From a virus, in the IMG/VR virus record IMGVR_UViG_3300045955_000166, positions 1 through 64,000 of that record: a stretch of 64,000 bases of DNA; one strand, 5' to 3'. Position 1 is the stretch's first letter. Every line of letters begins with the position of its first letter. The notes under the pieces were generated by a model. It saw only the letters and a program-made list of their open reading frames with translations. It was not told the DNA's origin and ran no database searches. Of the stretch, positions 6,911 through 15,655 are shown one piece after another. The translations under genes were made by a program, and so were the position numbers.

Positions 6911-7239
6911 CTGAAAACCGAGATCCACGCCAATTTTGGCTCAATCTTTGGGCAATGGCGATCTTTGATCTTCATTTAACTGATGAATTTTTTTGGAAAT
7001 TGACACCTATTGAATTTGATGCTATAATGAAAAGATATTTGGATGCAGAAGAAAGAACTGATAGACGATATGCTCTTGGAGCATATGTGAGTGCGAATGT
7101 ATGGGGTTCTACGAAAGGACCAAAGCCTACTTTAGATGATTTTATGCTCCATCAATACGGAACAAAAAAGGAGAAAAAGAAAAATTGGGAACAAAGTTTA
7201 GCTACTCTTAAACAACAAATTAGTAGTGTAAAAAAATAA
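6871..7239 (+). CDS. T-like extension of the tail assembly chaperone, reached by -1 frameshift
   Basis: This frame is open from 6871. After a shift at 6883-6889 the fused product continues RSSEGELTENRDPRQF, then WLNLWAMAIF and so on to 7239, giving a GT protein of about 238 residues. ATG 6955 exists but lacks a good ribosome site. Family features are FFWKLTPIEFDAIMKRY and a final DDFMLHQYG segment, as in GTA/TAC chaperone extensions. The frame relation, heptamer and gene order all agree; only the shift efficiency is unknown. Confidence 0.82.
   Translation, partial: GRNRPFRSSEGELTENRDPRQFWLNLWAMAIFDLHLTDEFFWKLTPIEFDAIMKRYLDAEERTDRRYALGAYVSANVWGSTKGPKPTLDDFMLHQYGTKKEKKKNWEQSLATLKQQISSVKK
6883..6889 (+). 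promoter_or_regulatory. Programmed -1 frameshift site CCCTTTA
   Basis: X XXY YYZ heptamer C CCT TTA in the zero frame of the 6524-6910 gene. Slipping puts the tRNAs on CCC and TTT and opens the 6871-7239 frame, 19 bp before the zero-frame stop. Confidence 0.82.
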
Positions 7240-7247
7240 GGATAATT

Positions 7248-8051
7248 ATGTTTACGGAAGAAACAAAAAAACAAGTATTAGAAGAATATTATAATAATAT
7301 AAATACGTCTATTATTTGTGAAAAATATAATTGTACAGATTCTAGTATTTATAATTGGATAAGACAAACAAATAATAAACCAAAGGGTAAATGGTCTACA
7401 AAATATTTTAAGAATAATGAATTTTTTAATAATCCCAATACTATTAATTCGTATTGGGCTGGTTTTATTGCCGCCGATGGTCATTTACATAAAACTAATA
7501 AAAGTGTGCAATTATTATTATCTATAATAGACTATAATCATTTAGAAAAATTTAAAGAAATAGTAGAATATACTGGTTTAATAAAAACAAGAAAAAGAAG
7601 ATACAAAGAAAATTCTTTTCAAAATGATATATGTTATTTATATATTAATAGTGCCCATCAATGGCATAATGATTTATGGAATAATTTTTGTATTCCTTCA
7701 GGAAACAAAACATTTAATTTAATGTTCCCTGAACAATTATCGTATGAAAACAAACTATCCTATATCGCTGGTTATACAGATGGTGATGGTAGTTTATACC
7801 TTACAAAAAATAATGCTATTACATTAAGTTTTGTAAGTGGTAGTAAAGAAATATTGAACGGTATTAAAAATTTTTTTGATATAAACTACTATTCATTTGA
7901 ATATAAAAATAAAGGATTGGCAAAATTATATAATTATGAAACTCATTTTAGGTATAAATTAAATGGAAAAAGAGTAGAGAAGATTGTACACGATATTAAA
8001 TTATTAAATCTTCCTTTACTTGAAAGAAAGTGGGGTGGGTTATTGCTATAG
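7248..8051 (+). CDS. LAGLIDADG homing endonuclease
   Basis: 267 residues. An N-terminal helix-turn-helix (EEYYNNINTSIICEKYNC ... SIYNWIR, residues about 10-42) is followed by two LAGLIDADG helices: YWAGFIAADGHL near residues 67-79 and YIAGYTDGDGSLY near 173-186. The catalytic acidic residues are present in both, so a single chain should form the active pseudo-dimer. It is inserted between the tail chaperone and tape measure genes, and its last 22 bp overlap the tape measure start. Expected to cleave near its insertion point in related phages. Confidence 0.92.
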   Translation: MFTEETKKQVLEEYYNNINTSIICEKYNCTDSSIYNWIRQTNNKPKGKWSTKYFKNNEFFNNPNTINSYWAGFIAADGHLHKTNKSVQLLLSIIDYNHLEKFKEIVEYTGLIKTRKRRYKENSFQNDICYLYINSAHQWHNDLWNNFCIPSGNKTFNLMFPEQLSYENKLSYIAGYTDGDGSLYLTKNNAITLSFVSGSKEILNGIKNFFDINYYSFEYKNKGLAKLYNYETHFRYKLNGKRVEKIVHDIKLLNLPLLERKWGGLLL

Positions 8052-11000
8052 TTGGTCATGTCGCTGTGAAATTCACCGGAAATAGTTCTGGTTTTGTACA
8101 AGCAATAAAAGAGATGCTTACCGTACTTTCATCTTTACATACTGCTTTGCTTAATACAGGGAAAAAAGCACACGACTTTGCAGATATTGTAACAAAAATT
8201 GCAGCTCCTGTGAAAGATTTTACGGATGCAAATAAAAATTCTATTACTTCGCTCAATAATCAAGCCACATCATTAAATAATACATCAAAATCATTTAATA
8301 ATTTAGCAACATCTTTAACAAAAATAGGTGGCTCACAAATAGCAATATTAAACAATATTGCTACTGCATTAAATCAATTAGGACAAGCATCAGGACATTT
8401 ACCAAGTAAAGTTGTTCCAGCATTAAATGGTTTAAATACGGCTACAAATCAACTGAATAATTCCATGAAAGGATTTGCTGGAACAGCAACAGGTTTTAAT
8501 AGTTCATTAAAAAGCATTGCAGGTGGGTTAGCAATAAAACAAGTGGCGCAAACTGCCATTGGTTCTATGGCTGGTTTAGAACATTCATTAAATCAAGTGT
8601 TGAAAATAGCACAACCTAAAGATTTTGCTGTGATAACGAAGGCTTTTATGGATGTTGCTGCAACAACATCGGTGGCGCATGATAAAATATCAGAATTAGG
8701 CCAGGAATTATTGCGTGCTGGTGTTCAAGCAAAAGATATGGGTGACATGTTAGATTTTGCAGCAAAAATGTATACTGTTTTTGGTGATGAAACTCAAGAA
8801 ATTCTCTTAAAAACTTTACGATTTACAAATGTAATGGGTGGTACGACTAAAGAATTTAAAGATTTTGTTAATGTCGTTACAAGTGTTGCAGATGTTCTTG
8901 AAACAAATAACCAAGAAACAATCCAATTAGCATCCCGATGGGCAGCATTTGGAAAATCGGTTAAATTAACGAATGAACAAATTGCTGCATGGTCTGGTAT
9001 TGCACGTTCTGCAAATGTTAATTCAGAAGCAGGAGCTACAGCTTTGCAAGAACTTTCAAAAGCTTTTGCAAAAGCAGGAACAGAAGGAGGAAAAGAACTT
9101 CAAGTGTTATCGGATATGTTGGGGATAACACAAGAGGCATTTGTTAAATTATTACAGACGAATCCTAATGAATTATTTGTTAAATTTTTTACTGCAATTA
9201 AGCAAGGTGCTTCTGATCCAGCAGGTTTGATAGCTATTGATAAAATATTAGGAGAAATAGATCTTAGTTCACAACGTTTAGGTAGATCTTTATTTCAAAT
9301 AGGTTCAAGGGCAGATGATTATGGTAAAGCCGTAACTGCTGCCATGCAAAAATCAAGTGATATTACAAAACAACATGAAGTAGCAGTACAAGGATTACAG
9401 TCCCAATGGGATAAAGCTAAAAATGCTTGGATAGTTACATCGAGTGTTTTATTAAAAGATGTAGGAGGAGCATTATTAGACGTTGTTAAAAAATTACAAG
9501 ATATGGCAGATGCGTTAAGAAAAATTAATCCAGAAACAATGGCTGTAATTCAAAATATTATAAAAATGGGTTTAGAATTTGTTACTGTAACTGGTTTAAT
9601 ATATGGGGCTACAACAGCAGCAAGAGCATTAATTGCTGTCTTTCTAGGATTTAATCCTGCTGCTTGGGCAGCAGCTATTGCTGGTGGTTTATATGTTGTT
9701 AATGAACAATTAAAAAATACAGAATCGTGGGCATATAAAGCTGCAAAAGCTGTAGGATTTATAGGTACAGAAGCAGATAGAGCCCGTAAAGCACAAGTTG
9801 AATTAGAAAGATCACAAGCGAAAGGTCCAGATGCTGGTGCTGCACGTACTGCTTTACAAGAACTCCTTAGACAACGTGAAGCATTAAAAAAGACAGGTAC
9901 TTTTGATGCAGAAATACAAATAGGATCTCTTGATAAAAGCATCAAAAAAATAGGGGACCAATTTAAAGATGATATAGAGATTCAAGTTTTAATAAAAGGA
10001 TTAACAGATAAAGATGTCGCTAAAGCAAAAGCAAGTATAGATGAAATAGATAAAAAAATAGCCGATGTAGAAGCAAAACATAAAGCGAAAACTCCATTGC
10101 CTATATGGAGTGGAAGTGAAGCAGATCTTAGAATTAAAAAATATAAAGAAGAAAGAAAAGCACAAGAAGATATTATTGTAGCACGCCAAAAATTAGAAGG
10201 TGCTTTAATAAAACAAACACAACCGTCAACAACTGGTGGAATTACAGAACAAGTAGAACCTATTAGTACAGTTAAACCTAAAGATACGAAAATTACTGTA
10301 ACAACAGAAGCTCAAAAATCTTTGAAAGAATTAGAAGCTGCTCTTGATGCTATAGAAAAGAAATTTAAAGCAACAGGTGATGAAGAAGATAGATTTAGAG
10401 AACGAAGTAAAGTTCTTAATAAAACTTTAGATGATCTTTCTAAAATGACAGATCCTACAGCAAAAGATGCTTTAGCAAAGGTTGGAAAACTATATAAAGA
10501 AAATGAAGCTGCATTAGATAAATATACAAATGTGACAAAAAAAGCTATAAAAGATAGTAATGATTTTAAAGCGACTACTGCTGCATTAACAAGAGAACAA
10601 CAATTATTAGGTGTTACAACAGAATCAATACAAACTGAGTTAAATGCGTATGAGTCTCGATTACGAGAAGTTTTAAAAGCTGGTGGTGATAATAAAGCAG
10701 AAGTTGCAAGTTTGACAGCAAAAATAAAAGAATTACAAACGGCATTAGCAGATTCAAAAGCCGCTGATGCACAAAAGAAAATAATGGAAACATTGAATGC
10801 ATCATTTGATAATGCTGCTATTCATGGTGGAACATATGCAGACAAAGTGAATGCTATACAACAACGTATAACAGCATTAAATACTGCACATAGGGCTTTG
10901 ATTAAATTATTAGGTGAAACTTCGCCAGCAGTTAAAAGTTTAGCAGATAGAATAACTGCTGAAGAAGAAGCATTAGCTCAAGCAAAAGGAGAAGAAAAAT

Positions 11001-11866
11001 ATGCTGAATTAATGGATAAAATAAAATTAAAAACGGTCGAAGCAGAAGAAGAATTTGGTGCTTTAGGTGATACTCAGGCATATCTTAAATCCCAAGTAGA
11101 TACTGCAACATTTGCTTTGTTAGGTATGTATAAGATATTCGGAGAAGGTTCACCACAAGTACAACAAGCGAGAGATGATTTAATTAGTGCAGCAAATGCT
11201 ATGGATATTTGGACAACAGGCAAAACAAAATTAGATGCTGCAATGAAAGTGGCCGATAAAAATGCAAAAGAAGAAGAAAAAGTTTGGCAAAAATTAGCTG
11301 ATACAATTAAAGGTGTTTCAGATCAAGTTGGTGAAGCATTAGCAAATATGGTTATTGGTGTTAAAACTACAAAAGAAGAATATAAACAAACATTAAAAGA
11401 GTTGTTGAAGATTATCATTAAATTTGTTATACAAGCTGTAGCACAGTTCATTATCCTAAGTATTGTTGGTGGTGCAGGTGGTGGTAGTATAGGACAACGT
11501 ATAGGAACATCTATTAGCACAGGTCTTACAGGAAATTTTGTGACACAAGTACCTGCAAAAGCCCAAGGTGGAGTGCTTACTAGACCAACAGTATCACGAT
11601 TAGCAGAAAGAGGTCCAGAAGCAGTAATACCTCTCCAAAATGGTACTGTACCTGTATCAATATATGGTGGGATGAATACAGGTGGAGGAATAGGGACAGG
11701 TGATATTGATCATCCATTTGAAGTAACGATTATAAACGTTGTTGAAAGAAGTAAAGCAGCAACTATGACACAAGATAAAAAAGCTATTATTAATACAATA
11801 AATGAAGATCTTGAAGCAAGGGGTGCTACATATCGTTCAATCAAAGGAATTTCTAAAGCACGATAA
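8030..11866 (+). CDS. Tape measure protein
   Basis: 1278 residues, the second longest gene and placed after the chaperone pair. Extended helical and low-complexity N-terminus (many Asn/Thr/Ser: LNNQATSLNNTSKSFNNLA), a conserved TP901-like core around residues 160-480, a hydrophobic stretch near 505-550, long coiled-coil regions (about 600-1050), a membrane-like segment IIIKFVIQAVAQFIILSIVGG, and an ending with a GGVLTRPTVSRLAERGPEAVIPL motif typical of tape measures. Length sets tail length. Start GTG 8030 is tentative because the preceding endonuclease overlaps; no better start is visible until ATG 8114. Confidence 0.9.
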   Translation: MGWVIAIVGHVAVKFTGNSSGFVQAIKEMLTVLSSLHTALLNTGKKAHDFADIVTKIAAPVKDFTDANKNSITSLNNQATSLNNTSKSFNNLATSLTKIGGSQIAILNNIATALNQLGQASGHLPSKVVPALNGLNTATNQLNNSMKGFAGTATGFNSSLKSIAGGLAIKQVAQTAIGSMAGLEHSLNQVLKIAQPKDFAVITKAFMDVAATTSVAHDKISELGQELLRAGVQAKDMGDMLDFAAKMYTVFGDETQEILLKTLRFTNVMGGTTKEFKDFVNVVTSVADVLETNNQETIQLASRWAAFGKSVKLTNEQIAAWSGIARSANVNSEAGATALQELSKAFAKAGTEGGKELQVLSDMLGITQEAFVKLLQTNPNELFVKFFTAIKQGASDPAGLIAIDKILGEIDLSSQRLGRSLFQIGSRADDYGKAVTAAMQKSSDITKQHEVAVQGLQSQWDKAKNAWIVTSSVLLKDVGGALLDVVKKLQDMADALRKINPETMAVIQNIIKMGLEFVTVTGLIYGATTAARALIAVFLGFNPAAWAAAIAGGLYVVNEQLKNTESWAYKAAKAVGFIGTEADRARKAQVELERSQAKGPDAGAARTALQELLRQREALKKTGTFDAEIQIGSLDKSIKKIGDQFKDDIEIQVLIKGLTDKDVAKAKASIDEIDKKIADVEAKHKAKTPLPIWSGSEADLRIKKYKEERKAQEDIIVARQKLEGALIKQTQPSTTGGITEQVEPISTVKPKDTKITVTTEAQKSLKELEAALDAIEKKFKATGDEEDRFRERSKVLNKTLDDLSKMTDPTAKDALAKVGKLYKENEAALDKYTNVTKKAIKDSNDFKATTAALTREQQLLGVTTESIQTELNAYESRLREVLKAGGDNKAEVASLTAKIKELQTALADSKAADAQKKIMETLNASFDNAAIHGGTYADKVNAIQQRITALNTAHRALIKLLGETSPAVKSLADRITAEEEALAQAKGEEKYAELMDKIKLKTVEAEEEFGALGDTQAYLKSQVDTATFALLGMYKIFGEGSPQVQQARDDLISAANAMDIWTTGKTKLDAAMKVADKNAKEEEKVWQKLADTIKGVSDQVGEALANMVIGVKTTKEEYKQTLKELLKIIIKFVIQAVAQFIILSIVGGAGGGSIGQRIGTSISTGLTGNFVTQVPAKAQGGVLTRPTVSRLAERGPEAVIPLQNGTVPVSIYGGMNTGGGIGTGDIDHPFEVTIINVVERSKAATMTQDKKAIINTINEDLEARGATYRSIKGISKAR

Positions 11867-11879
11867 GGAGATATTTTAC

Positions 11880-12482
11880 ATGGTAGCATGGCCTAGTAGT
11901 CCTTTACCATCAGCTATACATCCAGTTCAATTAGTAGAAGTGTTTAAAGAAATTGCATATGATAGTGGCTATACATATACAGAAAGCCAGTATTCAAGAG
12001 GATTACGTAAATGGGAATTAGATTATGTATATTTAACCGCCGCACAAAAGAACAAGTTTATTAAATTTCTTATGGATGTACGATTATCAGCAACAATAAT
12101 AACCTGGACATATCCATATGGTTTTACAATAGTAAATGCACCACAAACAACACCTATTACTGTGACAACAGCGTATACACATAACTTGTACAATGGTGAT
12201 ATGGTTGTTATAGCAGGTGTTACAGGTAATACTGCTGCGAATGGAACTTTTACAATAGGAAATGTAACTGCAACTTCATTTCAATTAATAGGATCAAGTG
12301 GAATAGCTACCTATGATGGTGGTGGTACAGCAAAATTACATCTTCCAAATATTCGTGTTGATTCTGATGAAGAATCTTTTAGTAGTTTTGGTAAAACTCT
12401 TGGGCCAGATATAGATAATAAAGGTGTGTATACTTTAACAGTAACACTTCAAGAAGTATTTAAAGTAGATGATTTATATTAA
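11880..12482 (+). CDS. Distal tail protein, DUF2460-like, copy A
   Basis: 200 residues from ATG 11880 behind AAGGAGATATTTTAC. The N-terminal half contains KWELDYVYLTAAQKNKFIKF, then a block with TTPITVTTAYTHNLYNGD and TGNTAANGTFTIGNVTATSF, an Ig-like insert common in tail tip proteins, and ends with DIDNKGVYTLTVTLQEVF. The second copy at 13825 shares the whole layout. Located just after the tape measure, matching distal tail/minor tail proteins that connect tube and hub. Confidence 0.7.
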   Translation: MVAWPSSPLPSAIHPVQLVEVFKEIAYDSGYTYTESQYSRGLRKWELDYVYLTAAQKNKFIKFLMDVRLSATIITWTYPYGFTIVNAPQTTPITVTTAYTHNLYNGDMVVIAGVTGNTAANGTFTIGNVTATSFQLIGSSGIATYDGGGTAKLHLPNIRVDSDEESFSSFGKTLGPDIDNKGVYTLTVTLQEVFKVDDLY

Positions 12483-12487
12483 AAAGA

Positions 12488-12500
12488 TTAAATAATTTAA
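12488..12500. repeat. TTAAATAATTTAA palindrome copy
   Basis: Exact copy abutting the TGGAGGTGG ribosome site of the next gene. Confidence 0.9.
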
Positions 12501-12513
12501 TGGAGGTGGTATT

Positions 12514-13164
12514 TTGTTCTCTCAATGGAATAAAAATGTATCAACAACATCTGCTACAGGATCTTTGGATTTAGTTACTCCTATTGCTGGAGTAGCTTCA
12601 GTAAGTTTAGATTCTATTGCTAGTACACAAGCAGTTTATGTAACACCTTCAGGAACAAGTGGTTTAGTAAAAGGTATAGAAAAAGGAAAATTACGTAGCT
12701 TAGTAAATATGAAAACTGGTACAGGTAATGGTTGTGGATTTGGTTTTGTTATTGTTGCAAGTGCAGAGACTATTGTTACTACTGCTGGTGCGTATTATCG
12801 TTATGAATTATTTTCTAGTGGAAGCTATAGTTTAGCACGTTCAAATAGTAGTATATTAACTACAGGAAGTCCTGGTACTACATTAAATTCTGGTTCAACT
12901 ACTATTGTACAAAATACAACATATAGTATGGAAATAGAATGGATTGTTGATTCTGTAAATTTGGGCGGAAATCATTTAACAATACGAAAAGGAACAGCTA
13001 TAGATTTTTCTAATATGGTTTTATTATCACAGTTTCTTGATCTTGGAGCACAAATTTTAACAGCAGGTAATTCTGAAGGTATATATTTAAGAGGATATAC
13101 TTCTGTTGGACCTGTGAAAGTATTATTTGATAGTACACAATTATATGAGTTAGTGGAGGTATAA
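12514..13164 (+). CDS. Virion beta-sandwich protein, family member 2 of 4
   Basis: 216 residues from TTG 12514 (GGAGGTGG 8 bp upstream). Nearly collinear with the next gene: SQWNKN start, GLVKGIEKGKLRSLV, NGCGFGFV, YSMEIEWIVDSVNLGG, LTIRKGTAIDFS and a final EGIYLRGYTSVGP...FDSTQLYELV. No signal or membrane segment. The strand pattern suggests a lectin-like jelly roll, perhaps a receptor-binding or tail-surface protein; that is inference from pattern and from lying among tail tip genes. Confidence 0.65.
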   Translation: MFSQWNKNVSTTSATGSLDLVTPIAGVASVSLDSIASTQAVYVTPSGTSGLVKGIEKGKLRSLVNMKTGTGNGCGFGFVIVASAETIVTTAGAYYRYELFSSGSYSLARSNSSILTTGSPGTTLNSGSTTIVQNTTYSMEIEWIVDSVNLGGNHLTIRKGTAIDFSNMVLLSQFLDLGAQILTAGNSEGIYLRGYTSVGPVKVLFDSTQLYELVEV

Positions 13165-13165
13165 A

Positions 13166-13810
13166 TTGTCATTATCTCAATGGAATCAGAATATATCAGC
13201 TTCCATGACTGTTGCTATAGATAACACTACTCCGATTACTGGAATATCTTCATTAACTTTAACATCACTTGTTTCAACACAAGTAGGTTATTTAACTCCG
13301 ACAGGTGTTAGTGGTTTAACGAAGGGTGTAGAACAAGGACGATTACGTACACTTGTAAAACCACGAAGTTCTGTTGGAAATGGATATGGATTCGGTTTAG
13401 TATGTGTAGGAAGTGCTGATACATTAGGAACTGTAAATGGTAATTTTTATCGTTTTGAATTTTTTAGTACAGGATCTTATGGCCTTGTAAGAGCAAATGG
13501 AGGGATGTTAAGTGCTGGTTCTCCTGGTACAGTATTAGCTACTGCATCGACAACTATAACTATAAATACAGTTTATGGAATGCAAATAGAATGGATTGCT
13601 GATAATACAAATTTTGGTGGTGTGTATTTGTCTATAAAAAAAGGAACAGCAACGAATTTTTCTGATTTAGCACTTTTAACACATTTAACAGATGCATCTG
13701 CTTCACAATTAATAACAAGTGCTAGTGAAGGTGTATATTTACGTGGATTTACATCAGTTTCAGAAGCAAAAGTTTCTTTTGATCAAACTGAACTTTTCTT
13801 ATTAGCATAG
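13166..13810 (+). CDS. Virion beta-sandwich protein, family member 3 of 4
   Basis: 214 residues from TTG 13166, one base after the previous stop. Shares with the preceding protein SQWNQNIS, GLTKGVEQGRLRTLVK, NGYGFGLV, YGMQIEWIADNTNFGG, LSIKKGTATNFSDLA and EGVYLRGFTSVSEAKVSFDQTELF. The tandem pair clearly arose by duplication. The loops between shared segments differ most, as expected for ligand-binding loops under selection. Confidence 0.65.
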   Translation: MSLSQWNQNISASMTVAIDNTTPITGISSLTLTSLVSTQVGYLTPTGVSGLTKGVEQGRLRTLVKPRSSVGNGYGFGLVCVGSADTLGTVNGNFYRFEFFSTGSYGLVRANGGMLSAGSPGTVLATASTTITINTVYGMQIEWIADNTNFGGVYLSIKKGTATNFSDLALLTHLTDASASQLITSASEGVYLRGFTSVSEAKVSFDQTELFLLA

Positions 13811-13824
13811 AGAGATATAAGATA

Positions 13825-14409
13825 ATGCCAACGTTTCCTAATATACCGTTATCCGAAGTAAGTCCAATATCAATTAATGATCCATGGTTGCAATCAAGTC
13901 ATCAGAAATATTTATATCAAGCCCGTACAAGACATATTAGACCAAAAAGAGCATATGAAGTAGAATGGAAAGGACTTCCAGCCGATAAAAAAAATGTTAT
14001 AGAACGTTTTATACGTTCACAAAGAGGTCCAGTTTTATCATTTCAATGGACACATCCATTTCGACAAAGTATAGTGATGGCATCAAATACGACTCCTATA
14101 AGTATTGAAACAGCATTTGATCATAATGTATTAGATTTAGATACTGTTATTATTGATGGAGTATTAGGTAATACTGCTGCAAACGGAACACATCAAGCAA
14201 AATATATCAATGCAACAACATTTCATTTAATTGATGTTGTAGGGAATGGTAACTATATAGAAGGTGGTGGAGTACGTATATTTTTCCCATATATGGGATT
14301 TATTATAGATCCTGATGGATATGAAGGATCTGAAAAACTTGTAGGACGTGATATAGATAATTTGGGATACTATAATTTAACATGTAGAATAATAGAACGA
14401 TATTTTTAA
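13825..14409 (+). CDS. Distal tail protein, DUF2460-like, copy B
   Basis: 194 residues. Parallels the 11880 gene: YEVEWKGLPADKKNVIERFI, TTPISIETAFDHNVLDLD, GVLGNTAANGTHQAKYINAT, a GGGVRIFFP strand, and an ending DIDNLGYYNLTCRIIERYF. The WKGLP and RSQRGPVLSFQWTHP segments are reminiscent of distal tail proteins that contact the baseplate hub. Two related copies separated by two beta-sandwich genes suggest a heteromeric ring or duplicate tip layers. Confidence 0.68.
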   Translation: MPTFPNIPLSEVSPISINDPWLQSSHQKYLYQARTRHIRPKRAYEVEWKGLPADKKNVIERFIRSQRGPVLSFQWTHPFRQSIVMASNTTPISIETAFDHNVLDLDTVIIDGVLGNTAANGTHQAKYINATTFHLIDVVGNGNYIEGGGVRIFFPYMGFIIDPDGYEGSEKLVGRDIDNLGYYNLTCRIIERYF

Positions 14410-14418
14410 ATAATTTAA
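14406..14418. repeat. TTAAATAATTTAA palindrome copy
   Basis: Exact copy overlapping the stop codon at 14407-14409 and lying directly before GGTAGGAGG. Confidence 0.9.
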
Positions 14419-14436
14419 TAGGTAGGAGGTTTACCA

Positions 14437-14961
14437 TTGATTACATGGCCTTTAGAATTAATACGATTAAAGAATGAATTACACGTTACTACACCATGGG
14501 TACATTGTATATTGTTACAATATAGAACAGCAACAAATCCAGATATATTTGGATCTCGATCTGTAACGGATCATAATGAATCTATTTTATTTAATAGTAT
14601 TGAATTTTTCCCGTATCCCTTTAAATTAGGAAGTATTGAACATAATAGTGCATCTGAATTACGTCGATTGACTCTTAGCACAGCAAATATAGATAGAGCA
14701 GTTATTGCATTGTTAGAAGAATTTTGGACTTCCGTATTAGATCCATTGTGGCAAATAACAGTATGGGTAGTAAATACATCAAATCCTGCATTAACACCTG
14801 TAAACAGTAATGATAAATTTGTGATACTCAATGCTCGTACTGATTTATTTAATGTAAGTTTTGAGTGCCAATGGGAAGGTTTATCATTGAAAAAAATTGT
14901 ACCTAGTAGACGATATGTAAGAGCAGGTGGTTTTGCACATATACCGAGACGTGTAAGATAG
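14437..14961 (+). CDS. Tail tip/hub protein (DUF1833/gpL-like)
   Basis: 174 residues from TTG 14437, with TAGGAGG 9 bp upstream. FPYPFKLGSIEHNSASELRR, LTLSTANIDRAVIALLEEF and a C-terminal VPSRRYVRAGGFAHIPRRVR ending fit minor tail proteins of the DUF1833 or gpL type that precede the NlpC peptidase and J genes in lambda-like tails. No metal-binding cysteine cluster like that of lambda L is visible, so the exact family is uncertain. Confidence 0.6.
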   Translation: MITWPLELIRLKNELHVTTPWVHCILLQYRTATNPDIFGSRSVTDHNESILFNSIEFFPYPFKLGSIEHNSASELRRLTLSTANIDRAVIALLEEFWTSVLDPLWQITVWVVNTSNPALTPVNSNDKFVILNARTDLFNVSFECQWEGLSLKKIVPSRRYVRAGGFAHIPRRVR

Positions 14962-14962
14962 A

Positions 14963-14975
14963 TTAAATAATTTAA
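14963..14975. repeat. TTAAATAATTTAA palindrome copy
   Basis: Exact copy right after the hub gene stop and before the ribosome site TTAGGAG. Confidence 0.9.
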
Positions 14976-14992
14976 TGTGTTAGGAGTTTTAT

Positions 14993-15643
14993 ATGGCTTT
15001 TTCAGATTGGCAATTTTATAGTGGTGCTGCACGAATAGATTGGTCATTAGATCTTATTGCTCCTATTATGGGAACAAGTTCATTAAAAGCACTATTAAAT
15101 AACTCTGCTGGTGATCAAGCAAATGGTGTTGTAAAGGCTGTAAGTGGACGAACAAAAGGCATTGAGCAAGGACGAATGCGTACACTTATTAAAACAGATA
15201 CAAGTGGAAATGCAAATAGATATGGAATTATATGTTTACAAAGTACAGATAATGTCTCTACAGCAACCCCAAATGGGTATTTTTTAGGGTATACACGAAC
15301 AGTAACTGATTTAATTGTTGCACGATTTACAAGTCAATTGTGGAGTTCATCTGTAGCACTTGCTAGTATTGATGCCGCAGCTTGGGTAATTCAAGGAACT
15401 ACGTTTAGTTTATTAACTGAATGGATTGTTGATACAGCAAATTTAGGTGGAGTGTATTTTGCTATTTCTACAGGAGCAGCTACAGATTTTTCAGATTTAG
15501 CAGTACGATTAAAACATATAGATCCTACTGGATCTGCTCATATTGCCGGAGTAGCAGAAGGATTAGGAGCGAGTTTAATATCTTTTACTGGTGGTGTTCC
15601 TTATACACAATTTGATCAAACAGAATTATATAGTTTACAATAA
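14993..15643 (+). CDS. Virion beta-sandwich protein, family member 4 of 4
   Basis: 216 residues. Shares the family landmarks: FSDWQFYSG start, GRTKGIEQGRMRTLIK, FSLLTEWIVDTANLGG, FAISTGAATDFSDLA and a final FDQTELYSLQ. The middle part has diverged with an insertion rich in Trp and Ala. Strong TTAGGAG ribosome site. Probably another tail-surface binding protein. Confidence 0.65.
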   Translation: MAFSDWQFYSGAARIDWSLDLIAPIMGTSSLKALLNNSAGDQANGVVKAVSGRTKGIEQGRMRTLIKTDTSGNANRYGIICLQSTDNVSTATPNGYFLGYTRTVTDLIVARFTSQLWSSSVALASIDAAAWVIQGTTFSLLTEWIVDTANLGGVYFAISTGAATDFSDLAVRLKHIDPTGSAHIAGVAEGLGASLISFTGGVPYTQFDQTELYSLQ

Positions 15644-15655
15644 GGACGGTAGTTT

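Noticed and set aside
8113-8256. Later ATG for the tape measure gene
   Set aside because: It would discard a conserved-looking N-terminus (VAVKFTGNSSGFVQAIKEM); GTG 8030 overlapping the endonuclease is preferred although its ribosome site is weak.
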